The notes under the pieces: model-generated | Database searches by the model: none | Seen by the model: the letters and a program-made list of their open reading frames with translations, nothing else | Told to the model about the DNA's origin: nothing | Source of the DNA: Muribaculum sp. | Lineage (GTDB): Bacteria; Bacteroidota; Bacteroidia; Bacteroidales; Muribaculaceae | Length of the DNA stretch: 64,000 nt | Direction of reading: 5' to 3' | NCBI GenBank assembly: GCA_023664085.1 | Contig: JAMPGE010000002.1 | Coordinates: 1 to 64,000 of the forward strand | Shown here: positions 35,162 through 44,167 of the stretch, piece by piece | Layout of the letters: each line of letters starts with the position of its first letter | How positions within the stretch are numbered: the stretch's first letter is position 1 | Program-made: the position numbers and the translations under genes

Positions 35162-36526
35162 ATGTCAAACACAACCTTTACTGCGCGGAAGACGCTGAGA
35201 AACTATGCCAATGGCGGAAATGTGCTGATGGTGGCCACGGCACTCGCCCTGATTGTGGCAAATCTTCCATTTCTTAACGGATTTTACAATTCGCTCTGGA
35301 CTCATACGCTGGCTCTGAGAGTGGGAGCGTTCAATCTGTTTTCACATCACGGCGAACCGATGAGTGTGATGGATTTCATCAATGATGCTCTGATGGCCGT
35401 AATGTTTTTCACCGTGGGGTTGGAAATAAAAAGGGAAGTGCTTGTGGGAGAATTGTCTTCGCTTCGCAAGGCACTCCTTCCGGTGGTGGCTGCCATCGGC
35501 GGTATGGGTATGCCTGTGCTGATATATTTTCTGATGTCGCGCGGCACGGATTATTCCGGAGGAGCGGCCATACCTATGGCCACCGATATAGCCTTTACGC
35601 TTGGAGTGCTCGCCATGCTTGGCCAGAGAGTGCCTGTGAGTCTCAAGATATTTCTCACCACTCTGGCAGTGGTAGACGATATAGGTGGTATCCTTGTGAT
35701 TGCAATCTTTTATTCCACCCATATTGCCTACGTGCTTCTGCTTATAGCGGCCGGGCTTCTGGTGATCTTGGGGCTTGGCGGAAGATTCGGCATACAGAGC
35801 AAGATCTTTTATCTCGGCATCGGAGCCTTTGTATGGTTCCTCTTTCTCAATGCCGGTATTCATCCCACCATCGCCGGTGTGCTCATAGCATTTTGCGTCC
35901 CGGCCAAGCCTGTATACGCACCTAAGAAATACGTGAAGATCATCAGAAAAAATATCGGTTTTTTCGCAGCCGACGATGATGAATCGCTATCGTCGAAATC
36001 CATTCTCGACAAGGATCAGATGAACTGGCTCAAGGAGATAGAGTCGGCATCGGATAAGGTGATCTCTCCGCTTCAGGATATGGAAGACTCCCTGCATCCA
36101 GTAGTCAACTACATGATTGTACCGCTGTTTGCCTTTGCCAATGCAGGAATCTATATGGGCGATCTTGAGTTTATGTCGGTATTCAGCGGTGTGAGTCTGG
36201 CAATTGTGCTCGGATTGGTGATCGGCAAATTCTCGGGCATATTCCTCTTCAGTTGGCTATGCGTAAAATTGGGATGGGCATCCCTGCCGGCCGACTGCAA
36301 CTGGAAGCAAATGGCATCGGCCTCGATTTTGGGCGGTATCGGATTTACGGTGTCGCTTTTTATAGCCAACCTTAGCTTCAACTCAGAGGATCCTTATGAA
36401 TCCGTAATGCTCAACAATGCGAAACTCGGAATCCTCCTTGGATCGCTAATAGCGGGAGTGTTGGGATGGCTTTTCCTGCACCTTACTCTACCCAGACATG
36501 CGAAACATCCGGCCACCGATGAATAA
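35162..36526 (+). CDS. nhaA: Na+/H+ antiporter NhaA
   Basis: Inner-membrane electrogenic antiporter that expels Na+ in exchange for protons. The 454 residues are longer than the about 390 of E. coli NhaA because of an inserted charged loop (about 255-315, including FAADDDESLSSKSILDKDQ). Conserved elements include FFTVGLEIKREVLVGEL, the unwound-helix MATDIAFTLGVLAMLG, and the ion-binding Asp pair in AVVDDIGGILVIAIFY. VNYMIVPLFAFANAGI and GGIGFTVSLFIANL follow in the C-terminal half. Single gene. Confidence 0.95.
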   Translation: MSNTTFTARKTLRNYANGGNVLMVATALALIVANLPFLNGFYNSLWTHTLALRVGAFNLFSHHGEPMSVMDFINDALMAVMFFTVGLEIKREVLVGELSSLRKALLPVVAAIGGMGMPVLIYFLMSRGTDYSGGAAIPMATDIAFTLGVLAMLGQRVPVSLKIFLTTLAVVDDIGGILVIAIFYSTHIAYVLLLIAAGLLVILGLGGRFGIQSKIFYLGIGAFVWFLFLNAGIHPTIAGVLIAFCVPAKPVYAPKKYVKIIRKNIGFFAADDDESLSSKSILDKDQMNWLKEIESASDKVISPLQDMEDSLHPVVNYMIVPLFAFANAGIYMGDLEFMSVFSGVSLAIVLGLVIGKFSGIFLFSWLCVKLGWASLPADCNWKQMASASILGGIGFTVSLFIANLSFNSEDPYESVMLNNAKLGILLGSLIAGVLGWLFLHLTLPRHAKHPATDE

Positions 36527-36560
36527 TCCTGTCACAAAGGCATCGGAGGGCATTGAAAAA

Positions 36561-37343
36561 TTATAAAACAGGATCGGCAATGTGACTGAATGCGGCCTGC
36601 GCCTCTGCAAGCCCGGACGTGACTTTTTGAGGCCAGTGGGCGTCGCTGTGGAAGACTACGGTGGCGCCTTCGCTTTTTAGCAGAGGCCACCATCTCAAGG
36701 CTGGAAAGAACCTTCCTTTATCAAGATAAGCCTTTGTGTTGATTTCTATTGTCAAACCCGCCGACGCTGCCTCGCGTATCACGGACTGTACATGGTCGGC
36801 CCACCAGGATTCCTCCTCGATTCCGTTACGGGCCGCGTCGGCATTCGCTGCGATTTTGTCGAGATGACCAAGAATCTCAAATCCTCCCAGCGCTATCATT
36901 TCCCTTACTTGTGAGAAGTATTTATCGGCCACATAACGGAGATCTCCGCCGAAGGCTTCATGAAGATTCCGCAGGAATCTTTCGGCGCTCCCGTCGCAAT
37001 CAATGTATACGCCCTGTCTATTTGGCACAAAATGCACCGAACCGATGCGATAGTCCAGATCTATTTCGTGAAAATAGGAAGAGTGCGGTCCCCAATCTTT
37101 GCTGAGGAAATCCACCTCCATGCCTGTGAGAATCCTCATCCGGCCTTGGTATGCCCGTGCCAGGCGGCGAGCTTCGTCAATAAACGATGGCACGTCTTCG
37201 CTCCTCATGTTGCACGGTGAGGGGATAGGAATTGGAGAATGAGGCGAGAAACCATAGCTTTGCAACCCGGCTTCATAAGCAGCACGGACCATATCTTCCA
37301 TGGGAGCGTGTCCGTCGCAAAATTGGGTGTGAGAATGCAGCAT
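36561..37343 (-). CDS. PHP-domain histidinol-phosphatase
   Basis: A 260-residue PHP metallophosphatase of the HisJ/HisK type, which removes phosphate from L-histidinol phosphate in histidine synthesis. Metal-binding segments in order: HSHTQFCDG at residue 3, GFSPHSP, the E in LTGMEVDF, IGSVHF, GHLDKI, and the late HSDAH. The start MLHSHTQFC is standard. No other his genes are nearby, and PHP phosphatases also act on other small phosphates, so the substrate is likely but not certain. Confidence 0.88.
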   Translation of the reverse strand: MLHSHTQFCDGHAPMEDMVRAAYEAGLQSYGFSPHSPIPIPSPCNMRSEDVPSFIDEARRLARAYQGRMRILTGMEVDFLSKDWGPHSSYFHEIDLDYRIGSVHFVPNRQGVYIDCDGSAERFLRNLHEAFGGDLRYVADKYFSQVREMIALGGFEILGHLDKIAANADAARNGIEEESWWADHVQSVIREAASAGLTIEINTKAYLDKGRFFPALRWWPLLKSEGATVVFHSDAHWPQKVTSGLAEAQAAFSHIADPVL

Positions 37344-37356
37344 TTTGAGATATGTT

Positions 37357-37379
37357 GTGAGAACTCTTATTTTAGTGAC
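37357..37379. mobile_element. Fragment of the MITE-like element
   Basis: GTGAGAACTCTTATTTTAGTGAC is identical over 23 nt to one end of the element at 32381-32527 (32501-32523). Only this end is present, 8 nt before the reverse-strand stop codon of the PD40 gene. Confidence 0.7.
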
Positions 37380-37386
37380 TTATTAC

Positions 37387-38490
37387 TTACATGTCGCCCA
37401 ACTGCTTATATGCGTCGCTGCGGGCTTTGCGCAGCCGGGAATAGCGTTTGTCTATAGCAGCCTCGAGAGTTTGGATCTTGGAGGCTGTGGAGGCCGCTCT
37501 GCGATTATGGTATTCGCGGCGCAAATCCTTAAGCTTGCGCAGGTCATCATCCTGCCGGGCCTGCAGATTCAACCATTGCTCCACAGCCTGGCGGGCGGCC
37601 GCCGTACTCAGTTCATCATATCTTGTAAGGAATTTCCCGCCCGGCATCGGTATGTGGAAATCTTCAGGAGGAGTGCCCCCTTCGGTGATATTGGCGATCA
37701 CGGATAGAATATCGGAATAGTCTGCATCCGGTTCCCAAGTGGACTTATAGTCGGAGAGAGAGGCGAGAGTCATGAGATTCTCATCATCGGGATCAAGATT
37801 CTCGCGGGAGTCGGAAAGGATGTAGACATAAATCGTCACGAATCCGTCGGCGGCATTGCGGGTGGTGGCCCACCATCCCACGCCGTTTTCCTCATCGAGA
37901 GCCATCATATAATCATCGGCTTCCGAGTTGAACGGCATGCCAATATTGGTAGGTTCGAGATATTCACCGGTCTGGGTATCTCTACCGGCCACGAAAATAT
38001 CATAACCACCGATCGAGCCTTCTCCATCGCTTGCATAGTATAGGATTGAGCCGTCGGCGGAAAGAAACGGGAAGTCGGCGTCGCCATTGAGATTAATGTC
38101 TTCGGGGGAGAATACGGGTTTTTGCCACGAGCCGTCGGTGAGTCGTGAACTCTCCACGATTCTGAGCGTGCCGATGGAATCCGGTTGAGACCACATCAGG
38201 AAATCGCCGGCCTCGTTGGAGAAAGCCATCGACGCCTCATCGCGAATCGCCGCGATGGGAATGTCTTCCGGAGAAAGTATCCTGCCGGCTGACGAAGGGA
38301 GCCGATAGTGGGAGAAAAAATGGTCTTCGGGCACGTTGATACTGTCGATCACCACAACTTTCTGCACATGATCCAATGCAAGCTTCAAGGCTTCATTCTC
38401 CGAAGCGGATGCGGCTTTTTTAACAGGAGCGGCGGTAACTGTGGCGGCTGCAAAAGCCAAACCGAAGGAGACAAAAAATAATATTCTCAT
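37387..38490 (-). CDS. Exported PD40/TolB-like beta-propeller protein
   Basis: A 367-residue protein with a signal peptide (MRILFFVSFGLAFAAATVTA). The segments FPFLSADGSILYYASDGEGSIGGYDIFVAGRD and FNSEADDYMMALDEENGVGWWATTRN are PD40 (WD40-like) blades of the kind linked to OmpA-type proteins and to gliding/T9SS factors such as PorE-like proteins. The C-terminal 80 residues are a charged helix, probably coiled coil, rich in Arg and Ala. No OmpA peptidoglycan-binding domain is present. Function unknown, probably envelope-associated. The mRNA is predicted to be nearly leaderless. Confidence 0.7.
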   Translation of the reverse strand: MRILFFVSFGLAFAAATVTAAPVKKAASASENEALKLALDHVQKVVVIDSINVPEDHFFSHYRLPSSAGRILSPEDIPIAAIRDEASMAFSNEAGDFLMWSQPDSIGTLRIVESSRLTDGSWQKPVFSPEDINLNGDADFPFLSADGSILYYASDGEGSIGGYDIFVAGRDTQTGEYLEPTNIGMPFNSEADDYMMALDEENGVGWWATTRNAADGFVTIYVYILSDSRENLDPDDENLMTLASLSDYKSTWEPDADYSDILSVIANITEGGTPPEDFHIPMPGGKFLTRYDELSTAAARQAVEQWLNLQARQDDDLRKLKDLRREYHNRRAASTASKIQTLEAAIDKRYSRLRKARSDAYKQLGDM

Positions 38491-38498
38491 AACATATG

Positions 38499-38529
38499 CA
38501 AAATTAGAAATTAGAATTCAAATTTGCAA
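38499..38529 (-). promoter_or_regulatory. Promoter of the PD40 gene (minus strand)
   Basis: On the minus strand TTG (38529-38527) and TAATTTTG (38506-38499) are 20 bp apart. The box ends 8 nt before the ATG. It is back to back with the etfB promoter. Confidence 0.6.
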
Positions 38530-38532
38530 TAA

Positions 38533-38564
38533 TTTGCTACAGTCAAAAAGGTTTATTAACTTTG
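38533..38564 (+). promoter_or_regulatory. Promoter of etfB-etfA-acd
   Basis: TTTG (38533-38536) and TAACTTTG (38557-38564) are 20 bp apart, an excellent consensus match, with a leader of about 75 nt. Confidence 0.8.
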
Positions 38565-38642
38565 CAATCTGAATGGACTGTCCTGAAAGGAGATCTGTCC
38601 GTAAGGAGGTAGATTATACAACACATTAAATATATAAAAGTT

Positions 38643-39512
38643 ATGAGTTTAAATATCATTGTACTCGCTAAGCAAGTACCTGATACGAGAAACGTCGGGA
38701 AAGACGCCATGAAGGATGACGGCACCGTAAACCGTGCGGCCCTTCCGGCGATTTTTAATCCCGAGGACCTCAATGCGCTCGAGCAGGCATTGAAACTCAA
38801 AGAAATGTACCCCGGCACAACGGTGACGTTGCTCACCATGGGTCCGGCCCGCGCCGCCGAAGTGATCCGCGAAGGTCTGTATCGTGGCGCTGACAAGGGC
38901 ATTGTGCTCTCCGACAGGGCATTCGCCGGTGCCGATACACTGGCTACAAGCTACGCTCTGAGTGCGGCGGTAAGAAAGATCGGTAAGTATGACCTTATAA
39001 TAGGAGGACGTCAGGCAATTGATGGCGACACCGCTCAGGTAGGCCCGCAGGTGGCCGAAAAGCTTGGTTTGCCTCAAGTGACTTACGCAGAGGATATAGA
39101 AAAGGTGGAAGGCGGCAAAGTGACCGTGAAACGCCGCATTGAAGCCGGTGTGGAAACAGTGGTTTGCCCCGTGCCCGCCGTGATAACGGTAAACGGATCC
39201 GCGGAACCATGTCGTCCGCGCAACGCCCGCAATATCCAGAAATTCAAATATGCCGCCGTGCCCTCCGAAATCGCTTCAGACGAAGATAAAAAGTCTTTCG
39301 TGGCCGCCCGTCCCTATCTCGAGATCGGGGAGTGGAATGCGGCTACCGTGGACGCCGACCTGCAGCAATGCGGACTTGCCGGCAGCCCCACTAAGGTGAA
39401 AAGCGTGGAAAACGTAGTCTTCTCCGCAAAGGATGCACGCCGCATTGAAAATACGGATGCCGACCTTGAGAACTTGATTGTAGAACTGATAGCCAATCAT
39501 ACAATAGGCTGA
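38643..39512 (+). CDS. etfB: Electron transfer flavoprotein, beta subunit
   Basis: Pairs with EtfA to form the FAD/AMP- or FAD/FAD-carrying heterodimer that exchanges electrons with acyl-CoA dehydrogenases. It has 289 residues. MSLNIIVLAKQVPDT and NPEDLNALEQALKLKE are the usual EtfB opening. DLIIGGRQAIDGDTAQVGPQ is the nucleotide-binding segment. It is the first gene of a three-gene operon with etfA (14-nt gap) and an acyl-CoA dehydrogenase (1-nt overlap). In anaerobes such operons can be electron-bifurcating, coupling NADH oxidation to ferredoxin reduction; that is possible but not shown by sequence here. Confidence 0.96.
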   Translation: MSLNIIVLAKQVPDTRNVGKDAMKDDGTVNRAALPAIFNPEDLNALEQALKLKEMYPGTTVTLLTMGPARAAEVIREGLYRGADKGIVLSDRAFAGADTLATSYALSAAVRKIGKYDLIIGGRQAIDGDTAQVGPQVAEKLGLPQVTYAEDIEKVEGGKVTVKRRIEAGVETVVCPVPAVITVNGSAEPCRPRNARNIQKFKYAAVPSEIASDEDKKSFVAARPYLEIGEWNAATVDADLQQCGLAGSPTKVKSVENVVFSAKDARRIENTDADLENLIVELIANHTIG

Positions 39513-39526
39513 TAATACTCATAATT

Positions 39527-40555
39527 ATGTCAGAAAAAAACAATCTTATCGTCTATTGCGAGTATGAAGACGGCAAAGTGGCCGACGTAAGTCTTGAATT
39601 GCTCACCAAAGGCCGCCAGCTTGCCGATAAATTAGGAATCAAACTTGAGGCTATCGTAGCCGGAGATAATCTGAAGGATATAGAGAAGCAAATCTTCCCC
39701 TTCGGTGTAGACACCGTTTATAAGGTGGAAGACAAGCGTCTGTATCCCTACACATCTCTGCCCCACAGCAGCATTCTGATCAACCTTTTCAAGGAAATTG
39801 AGCCCCGCATCGCGTTTATGGGAGCCACAAGCATTGGCCGCGACCTCGGTCCGCGTGTAAGTTCAGCTCTGCACAGCGGTCTGACGGCCGACTGCACCAG
39901 CCTTGAAATCGGTGATTATAAGGATGTACGCAGCGGTAAGGAATACACCGATCTACTGTATCAGATTCGTCCCGCATTCGGCGGAAATATCGTGGCAACC
40001 ATTGTAAATCCGGATCATCGTCCCCAAATGGCCACCGTGCGTGAAGGCGTGATGAAGAAGGAGACCCACGATTCCAACTATGTAGGCAAAGTGGTGGATC
40101 TTGACGTGGAGAAATATACACGTCCGGAAGATTTCGTGGTAGAGATCATCGACCGCCATGTGGAAAAATCCAAGGTCAATCTCAAGGGCAGCCCGATAAT
40201 CGTAGCCGGAGGTTACGGTGTGGGTAATAAAGAAAACTTCGACCTGCTATTCAAATTTGCAGAGACACTCGGAGCCGAGGTAGGTGCCAGCCGTGCGGCT
40301 GTGGATGCCGGTTGGGTGGATCATGACCGACAGATCGGACAGACCGGTGTCACCGTACGTCCGAAGCTGTACATAGCATGCGGCATCTCCGGCCAGATTC
40401 AGCATATCGCCGGCATGCAGGACAGCTCGATCATCATCTCAATCAACGATGATCCCAACGCGCCCATCAATACCATAGCCGACTATGTAATCACGGGCAA
40501 GATGGAAGACGTAGTGCCCAAACTAATCAAGTATTACAAAAAGAACTCTAAGTAA
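39527..40555 (+). CDS. etfA: Electron transfer flavoprotein, alpha subunit
   Basis: A 342-residue FAD-binding subunit. The N-terminal domain has IAFMGATSIGRDLGPRVSSALHSGLTADC; the C-terminal FAD domain shows IVAGGYGVGNKENFDLL, GASRAAVDAGWVDHDRQIGQTG and the ISGQIQHIAGMQDSSIIISIN signature. It works with EtfB in the cytoplasm. Its stop overlaps the next gene's start (TAATG), so translation is coupled to the dehydrogenase that it serves. Confidence 0.96.
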   Translation: MSEKNNLIVYCEYEDGKVADVSLELLTKGRQLADKLGIKLEAIVAGDNLKDIEKQIFPFGVDTVYKVEDKRLYPYTSLPHSSILINLFKEIEPRIAFMGATSIGRDLGPRVSSALHSGLTADCTSLEIGDYKDVRSGKEYTDLLYQIRPAFGGNIVATIVNPDHRPQMATVREGVMKKETHDSNYVGKVVDLDVEKYTRPEDFVVEIIDRHVEKSKVNLKGSPIIVAGGYGVGNKENFDLLFKFAETLGAEVGASRAAVDAGWVDHDRQIGQTGVTVRPKLYIACGISGQIQHIAGMQDSSIIISINDDPNAPINTIADYVITGKMEDVVPKLIKYYKKNSK

Positions 40556-42261
40556 TGGCAAACTATTATAACGATAATCCGGCCCTGAAACTTCATCTTC
40601 AGCATCCGTTGATGAAGAAAATCGTAGAACTCAAAGAGAGAGACTTCGCCGACGCCAAGGAGTATGACTATGCTCCACGGGACTTTGAGGATGCAATGGA
40701 CAGCTACGACAAGGTGCTTGAAATCGTAGGCGAAATCTGTGGCGACATTATCGCTGAGAATGCAGAAGACGTAGATCATCAGGGGCCTCACGTGGAAAAC
40801 GGACGCGTGGTTTATGCCGACGGCACAAGGAAAAATCTCGATGCATGTCGCAAAGCAGGATTGATGGGCATGTCGATGCCGCGTAGACTCGGTGGCCTCA
40901 ATTTCCCGATCACTCCCTATATCATGGCAGCCGACATGGTGAGCCGTGCCGACGCCGGATTCGAAAACCTTTGGGGTCTTCAGGACTGTGCCGAGACAAT
41001 TTATGAATTTGCCGACGAGGATCAGAAGAAACGGTTCATCCCCCGCGTATGCGCCGGAGAAACCATGAGTATGGACCTCACAGAGCCGGATGCCGGCAGC
41101 GACCTTCAGTCGGTGATGCTCAAGGCCACTCAAAAGGAAGACGGCACTTGGGTGCTCAACGGCGTGAAGCGCTTCATTACAAATGGCGACAGCGACATTC
41201 ACCTTGTGCTTGCCCGTTCGGAGGAAGGCAGTCGTGACGGCCGTGGCCTGTCAATGTTTATCTACGACAAGCGCAACGGCGGCGTGACGGTGCGTCGCAT
41301 CGAAAACAAAATGGGTATCAAGGGGAGTCCTACATGCGAATTGGTCTACAAGGATGCCCCCGCCGAACTCTGCGGCAGCCGCAAACTCGGTCTGATCAAA
41401 TATGTGATGGCTCTTATGAACGGCGCCCGCCTTGGCATCGCAGCCCAGAGCGTTGGCCTATGTGAGGCGGCTTCCCGTGAAGCGCTGGTCTATGCCCGCG
41501 AACGTCAGCAGTTTGGCAAACCCATCATAGAATTTCCCGCTGTGGCTGAAATTCTCAGCGTGATGAAGGCCAAACTCGATGCCGGCCGCTGTCTGCTTTA
41601 TGCATGCTCACGCTTTGTGGATATCTACAAGATATATGACGATATCGCAAAAGAGCGCTCCTTGACTAAGGAGGAAAAACTCGAAGCCAAGAAATACAGC
41701 AAGCTTGCCGATGCCTTCACACCCATGGCCAAAGGTATGACCAGCGAATTCGCCAACCAGAACACCTACGACTGCATACAGGTGCACGGCGGCAGCGGAT
41801 TCATGAAAGACTATACGTGTGAACGCCTGTATCGCGATGCAAGAATCACCAGTATCTATGAAGGCACCACTCAACTTCAGGTAGTGGCAGCCATCCGCCA
41901 CGTCACCACCGGCACATATCTGAATTGGATCAAGGAGCAGGAAGCCATCGAAGTGGTGCCTGAAGACCAGAAGATTAAAAACACACTGGTGTTTATGACT
42001 CAGCAATATGCCGCCGCTGTGGAGAAAGTGCTTGGAATCGACGATAAGAATTATCAGGACTTCATGGCACGCCGTCTGGTAGAAATGGCCGGCCACATCG
42101 TGATGGGATATCTTCTGCTCGACGAGACCCAGCGTCATGGCGATGAATTCCGCAAGAGCATGCACGTATACGTTAACTACGGACAGGCAGAAGTGGCTAA
42201 GCACGCGGACTTTATCGGCAACTTCATAGCTCAGGATATAAAGGAATATCTTTACGACTAA
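40555..42261 (+). CDS. Acyl-CoA dehydrogenase (butyryl-CoA-type, extended)
   Basis: FAD-dependent dehydrogenase of 568 residues, longer than the about 380 of simple short-chain enzymes because of an N-terminal extension and a C-terminal helical domain. Core motifs are MDLTEPDAGSDLQ, WVLNGVKRFITNGD, NGARLGIAAQSVG, the FAD-contacting QVHGGSGFMKDY, and YEGTTQLQ, which carries the catalytic Glu of the short/medium-chain class. It probably interconverts short acyl-CoA and enoyl-CoA with EtfAB as partner; butyryl-CoA is the likely substrate by operon analogy. No thiolase or crotonase is in the window. Confidence 0.93.
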   Translation: MANYYNDNPALKLHLQHPLMKKIVELKERDFADAKEYDYAPRDFEDAMDSYDKVLEIVGEICGDIIAENAEDVDHQGPHVENGRVVYADGTRKNLDACRKAGLMGMSMPRRLGGLNFPITPYIMAADMVSRADAGFENLWGLQDCAETIYEFADEDQKKRFIPRVCAGETMSMDLTEPDAGSDLQSVMLKATQKEDGTWVLNGVKRFITNGDSDIHLVLARSEEGSRDGRGLSMFIYDKRNGGVTVRRIENKMGIKGSPTCELVYKDAPAELCGSRKLGLIKYVMALMNGARLGIAAQSVGLCEAASREALVYARERQQFGKPIIEFPAVAEILSVMKAKLDAGRCLLYACSRFVDIYKIYDDIAKERSLTKEEKLEAKKYSKLADAFTPMAKGMTSEFANQNTYDCIQVHGGSGFMKDYTCERLYRDARITSIYEGTTQLQVVAAIRHVTTGTYLNWIKEQEAIEVVPEDQKIKNTLVFMTQQYAAAVEKVLGIDDKNYQDFMARRLVEMAGHIVMGYLLLDETQRHGDEFRKSMHVYVNYGQAEVAKHADFIGNFIAQDIKEYLYD

Positions 42262-42365
42262 GTCCACATCCCGTTGATATAAAGGGGAGTGGTCAAAGCA
42301 TTCCTCCCCGATAGCTTACCGGATTACTCAAATATAGAAATCGACAAATACGTGGAAATGCAAGA

Positions 42366-42395
42366 ATCGGCCTGCGAAAGAAATCGCAGGCCGAT
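42366..42395 (+). terminator. 12-bp perfect hairpin after acd
   Basis: ATCGGCCTGCGA (42366-42377) pairs exactly with TCGCAGGCCGAT (42384-42395) around an AAGAAA loop, about 105 nt past the acd stop. No T-run follows. It separates the etf operon from rpsF. Confidence 0.65.
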
Positions 42396-42427
42396 ATTGC
42401 ATAAAATCAAAAATAAGAAAGAAAAAG

Positions 42428-42459
42428 TTTGGTATAATCAAAGGAAAGTATTAATTTTG
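42428..42459 (+). promoter_or_regulatory. Promoter of rpsF-rpsR-rplI
   Basis: TTTG (42428-42431) and TAATTTTG (42452-42459) are 20 bp apart, with a leader of about 70 nt before rpsF. Confidence 0.8.
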
Positions 42460-42536
42460 CGCTCGGAAATCGCCTTTATGGCCCAATGATCATAAAGAAG
42501 ACTCCGAATATCAAATAATTAACAAATAAGAAACGT

Positions 42537-42935
42537 ATGAATTCTTACGAGACCGTTTTCATTTTAACTCCCGTTTTATCTGACGAACAGATGAAGGAAG
42601 CGGTGGGAAAATTCAAAGGCGTTCTCACCGAGAATGGTGCAGAAATCGTCAATGAAGAAGAGTGGGGCCTACGCAAGCTTGCCTATCCCATCCAGAAAAA
42701 ATCCACCGGCTTCTACTGTCTTCTTGAATTTAAGGCAGATCCCAGCGTGATCAAAAAACTCGACATCGCCTATCGTCGCGATGAGAGAGTGCTTCGATTC
42801 CTCACATTCCGTCTGGACAAGTATGCACAGGAATATGCAGAGAAACGTCGCAATCTGAGAAACAAAAAAGCAAGTGAAACACCCGCCGAAGCTGAAGTGG
42901 CAGTGGAGGTAGTGGAAGAAGTTAAGGAGGACTAA
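42537..42935 (+). CDS. rpsF: Small-subunit ribosomal protein bS6
   Basis: A 132-residue bS6. [17 protein letters not shown] opens the ferredoxin-like fold, [25 protein letters not shown] is the core, and [18 protein letters not shown] closes it. The Glu/Val-rich tail (about 105-132) is an acidic extension typical of bS6. It forms a dimer with bS18 on the 30S platform. There is no single-strand binding protein gene between rpsF and rpsR, unlike in many other bacteria; rpsR follows after 2 nt. Confidence 0.97.
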   Translation: MNSYETVFILTPVLSDEQMKEAVGKFKGVLTENGAEIVNEEEWGLRKLAYPIQKKSTGFYCLLEFKADPSVIKKLDIAYRRDERVLRFLTFRLDKYAQEYAEKRRNLRNKKASETPAEAEVAVEVVEEVKED

Positions 42936-42937
42936 TC

Positions 42938-43204
42938 ATGGCACCAAAAAGCGAAATTCGTTATCTGACTCCGCTGTCGGTAGACACCAAAAAGAAAAAA
43001 TATTGCCGCTTCAAACGCAGCGGTATCAAGTATATCGACTACAAGGATCCTGAATTCCTCAAAAAGTTTCTCAACGAGCAGGGTAAGATCCTTCCCCGTC
43101 GTATCACCGGCACTTCTTTGAAGTTCCAGAGAAGAGTGGCACAGGCTGTTAAGCGTGCCCGTCATCTGGCATTGCTGCCCTACGTAACAGACTTGATGAA
43201 ATAA
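42938..43204 (+). CDS. rpsR: Small-subunit ribosomal protein bS18
   Basis: An 88-residue basic protein containing [20 protein letters not shown] and the helix-turn segment [29 protein letters not shown], both diagnostic for bS18. It binds 16S rRNA next to bS6. The single Cys in KYCRF is in the position of one zinc ligand of C+ forms, but the full zinc set is absent. Middle gene of the operon. Confidence 0.97.
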   Translation: MAPKSEIRYLTPLSVDTKKKKYCRFKRSGIKYIDYKDPEFLKKFLNEQGKILPRRITGTSLKFQRRVAQAVKRARHLALLPYVTDLMK

Positions 43205-43226
43205 TCACCCTTAAACCGACTACGAC

Positions 43227-43670
43227 ATGAAACTGATACTTAAGGAAAATGTACAAGACCTTGGCTACAAGGACGACGTGGTGGAAGTAAAGGATGGTTA
43301 CGGACGTAACTACCTTATCCCTCAGGGAAAGGCTGTAATCGCCACCAAGGCTTCTCTCCGTCAGTTGGAAGAAGATCAAAAGCAGCGCGCACACAAGCTC
43401 GCTAAGATTCGCGAAGAAGCTGAGGCTGCTGCCAAAGCTTTGGAAGGTGTGAAACTCACAATCGGTGCAAAGACCAGTGCCACAGGCACAGTATTCGGAA
43501 GCGTAAACGCCATTCAGATTGCTGAGGCCCTTCAGAAACTCGGTCATGAGATCGATCGCAAGATTATCTCCATTAAGAACCCTGTGAAAGAAGTGGGCGT
43601 ATACACCGCCACGGTAAAATTCCACAAAGACGTTGTGGCTGAAGTAGAATTCGAAGTGGTAAGCGAATAA
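43227..43670 (+). CDS. rplI: Large-subunit ribosomal protein bL9
   Basis: A 147-residue bL9. The N-terminal rRNA-binding domain has MKLILKENVQDLGYKDDVVEVKDGYGRNYLIPQGKAV, the central long helix is about 40-75, and the C-terminal domain begins near 77 (GVKLTIGAKTSATGTVFGSV). It sits at the L1 stalk base and affects frame maintenance. Last gene of the operon, closed by a strong terminator. Confidence 0.97.
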   Translation: MKLILKENVQDLGYKDDVVEVKDGYGRNYLIPQGKAVIATKASLRQLEEDQKQRAHKLAKIREEAEAAAKALEGVKLTIGAKTSATGTVFGSVNAIQIAEALQKLGHEIDRKIISIKNPVKEVGVYTATVKFHKDVVAEVEFEVVSE

Positions 43671-43711
43671 TTCCCGGTTTACAAAATACAAAAGGAATCC
43701 CATATCAATAC

Positions 43712-43745
43712 AAAGAGATGCGATGCTTTGGCACCGCATCTCTTT
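43712..43745 (+). terminator. Terminator of rpsF-rpsR-rplI
   Basis: AAAGAGATGCG (43712-43722) and CGCATCTCTTT (43735-43745) form an 11-bp perfect stem with a 12-nt loop, 42 nt after the rplI stop. Confidence 0.85.
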
Positions 43746-44167
43746 GCTTATCCCCCCTGATCATAAATTATATGGTTTGGAGCGGTCGCGAAGGGGTATT
43801 AAATATTCACAATGTAGGGCTTTTGTCCTGATATGTCCGAATCGCTGCTGATGATTAACCACCGGATGTCTCACGGTACATACCCGCAGTGATAGCAAAA
43901 AGTCCATAATGATACAGCACCGTGTGTTTATTCTTTTTTTGTGAAAACTTCGAAGATACTTAATAAAATAAGATTTGACAGATTCATTGTACGATTTTTG
44001 CTTGTGGATGTTTTTTTGATTTGCTGAAATTTTATTAAATTTGTAGATTGAACCATGAAACATATAAGTAGATGATTAAAATTAATGAACATATAAAACT
44101 TATTTATTATTGAGACAGTTTGGCTTTGGAGCGAAGCCTAATTATTAGGCTGAGAGACAGAGTCAAA
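43746..44167. other. AT-rich non-coding spacer
   Basis: About 420 nt, strongly AT-rich from about 43930 on, with no convincing gene. A 100-codon minus-strand frame here has no family features. Two overlapping hairpins compete at its end: GGCTT/AAGCC (44122-44138) and AGCCTAAT/ATTAGGCT (44135-44151). A TAAATTTG box is at 44036-44043, but its nearest upstream TTTG is only 17 bp away. Confidence 0.5.

Noticed and set aside
42289-42489. 66-codon frame before rpsF
   Set aside because: It runs through a 12-bp hairpin and the rpsF promoter and starts at a non-ATG codon; regulatory DNA rather than a gene.
43761-44063. 100-codon minus-strand frame in the dnaN upstream spacer
   Set aside because: Composition is unlike the genes of this window, there is no start signal or family, and it spans the AT-rich spacer.
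44145-44160. GGCTGAGA resembling a TPP riboswitch (THI box)
   Set aside because: Only this 8-mer matches; the second conserved half of the thi-box is absent and dnaN is not a thiamine gene.
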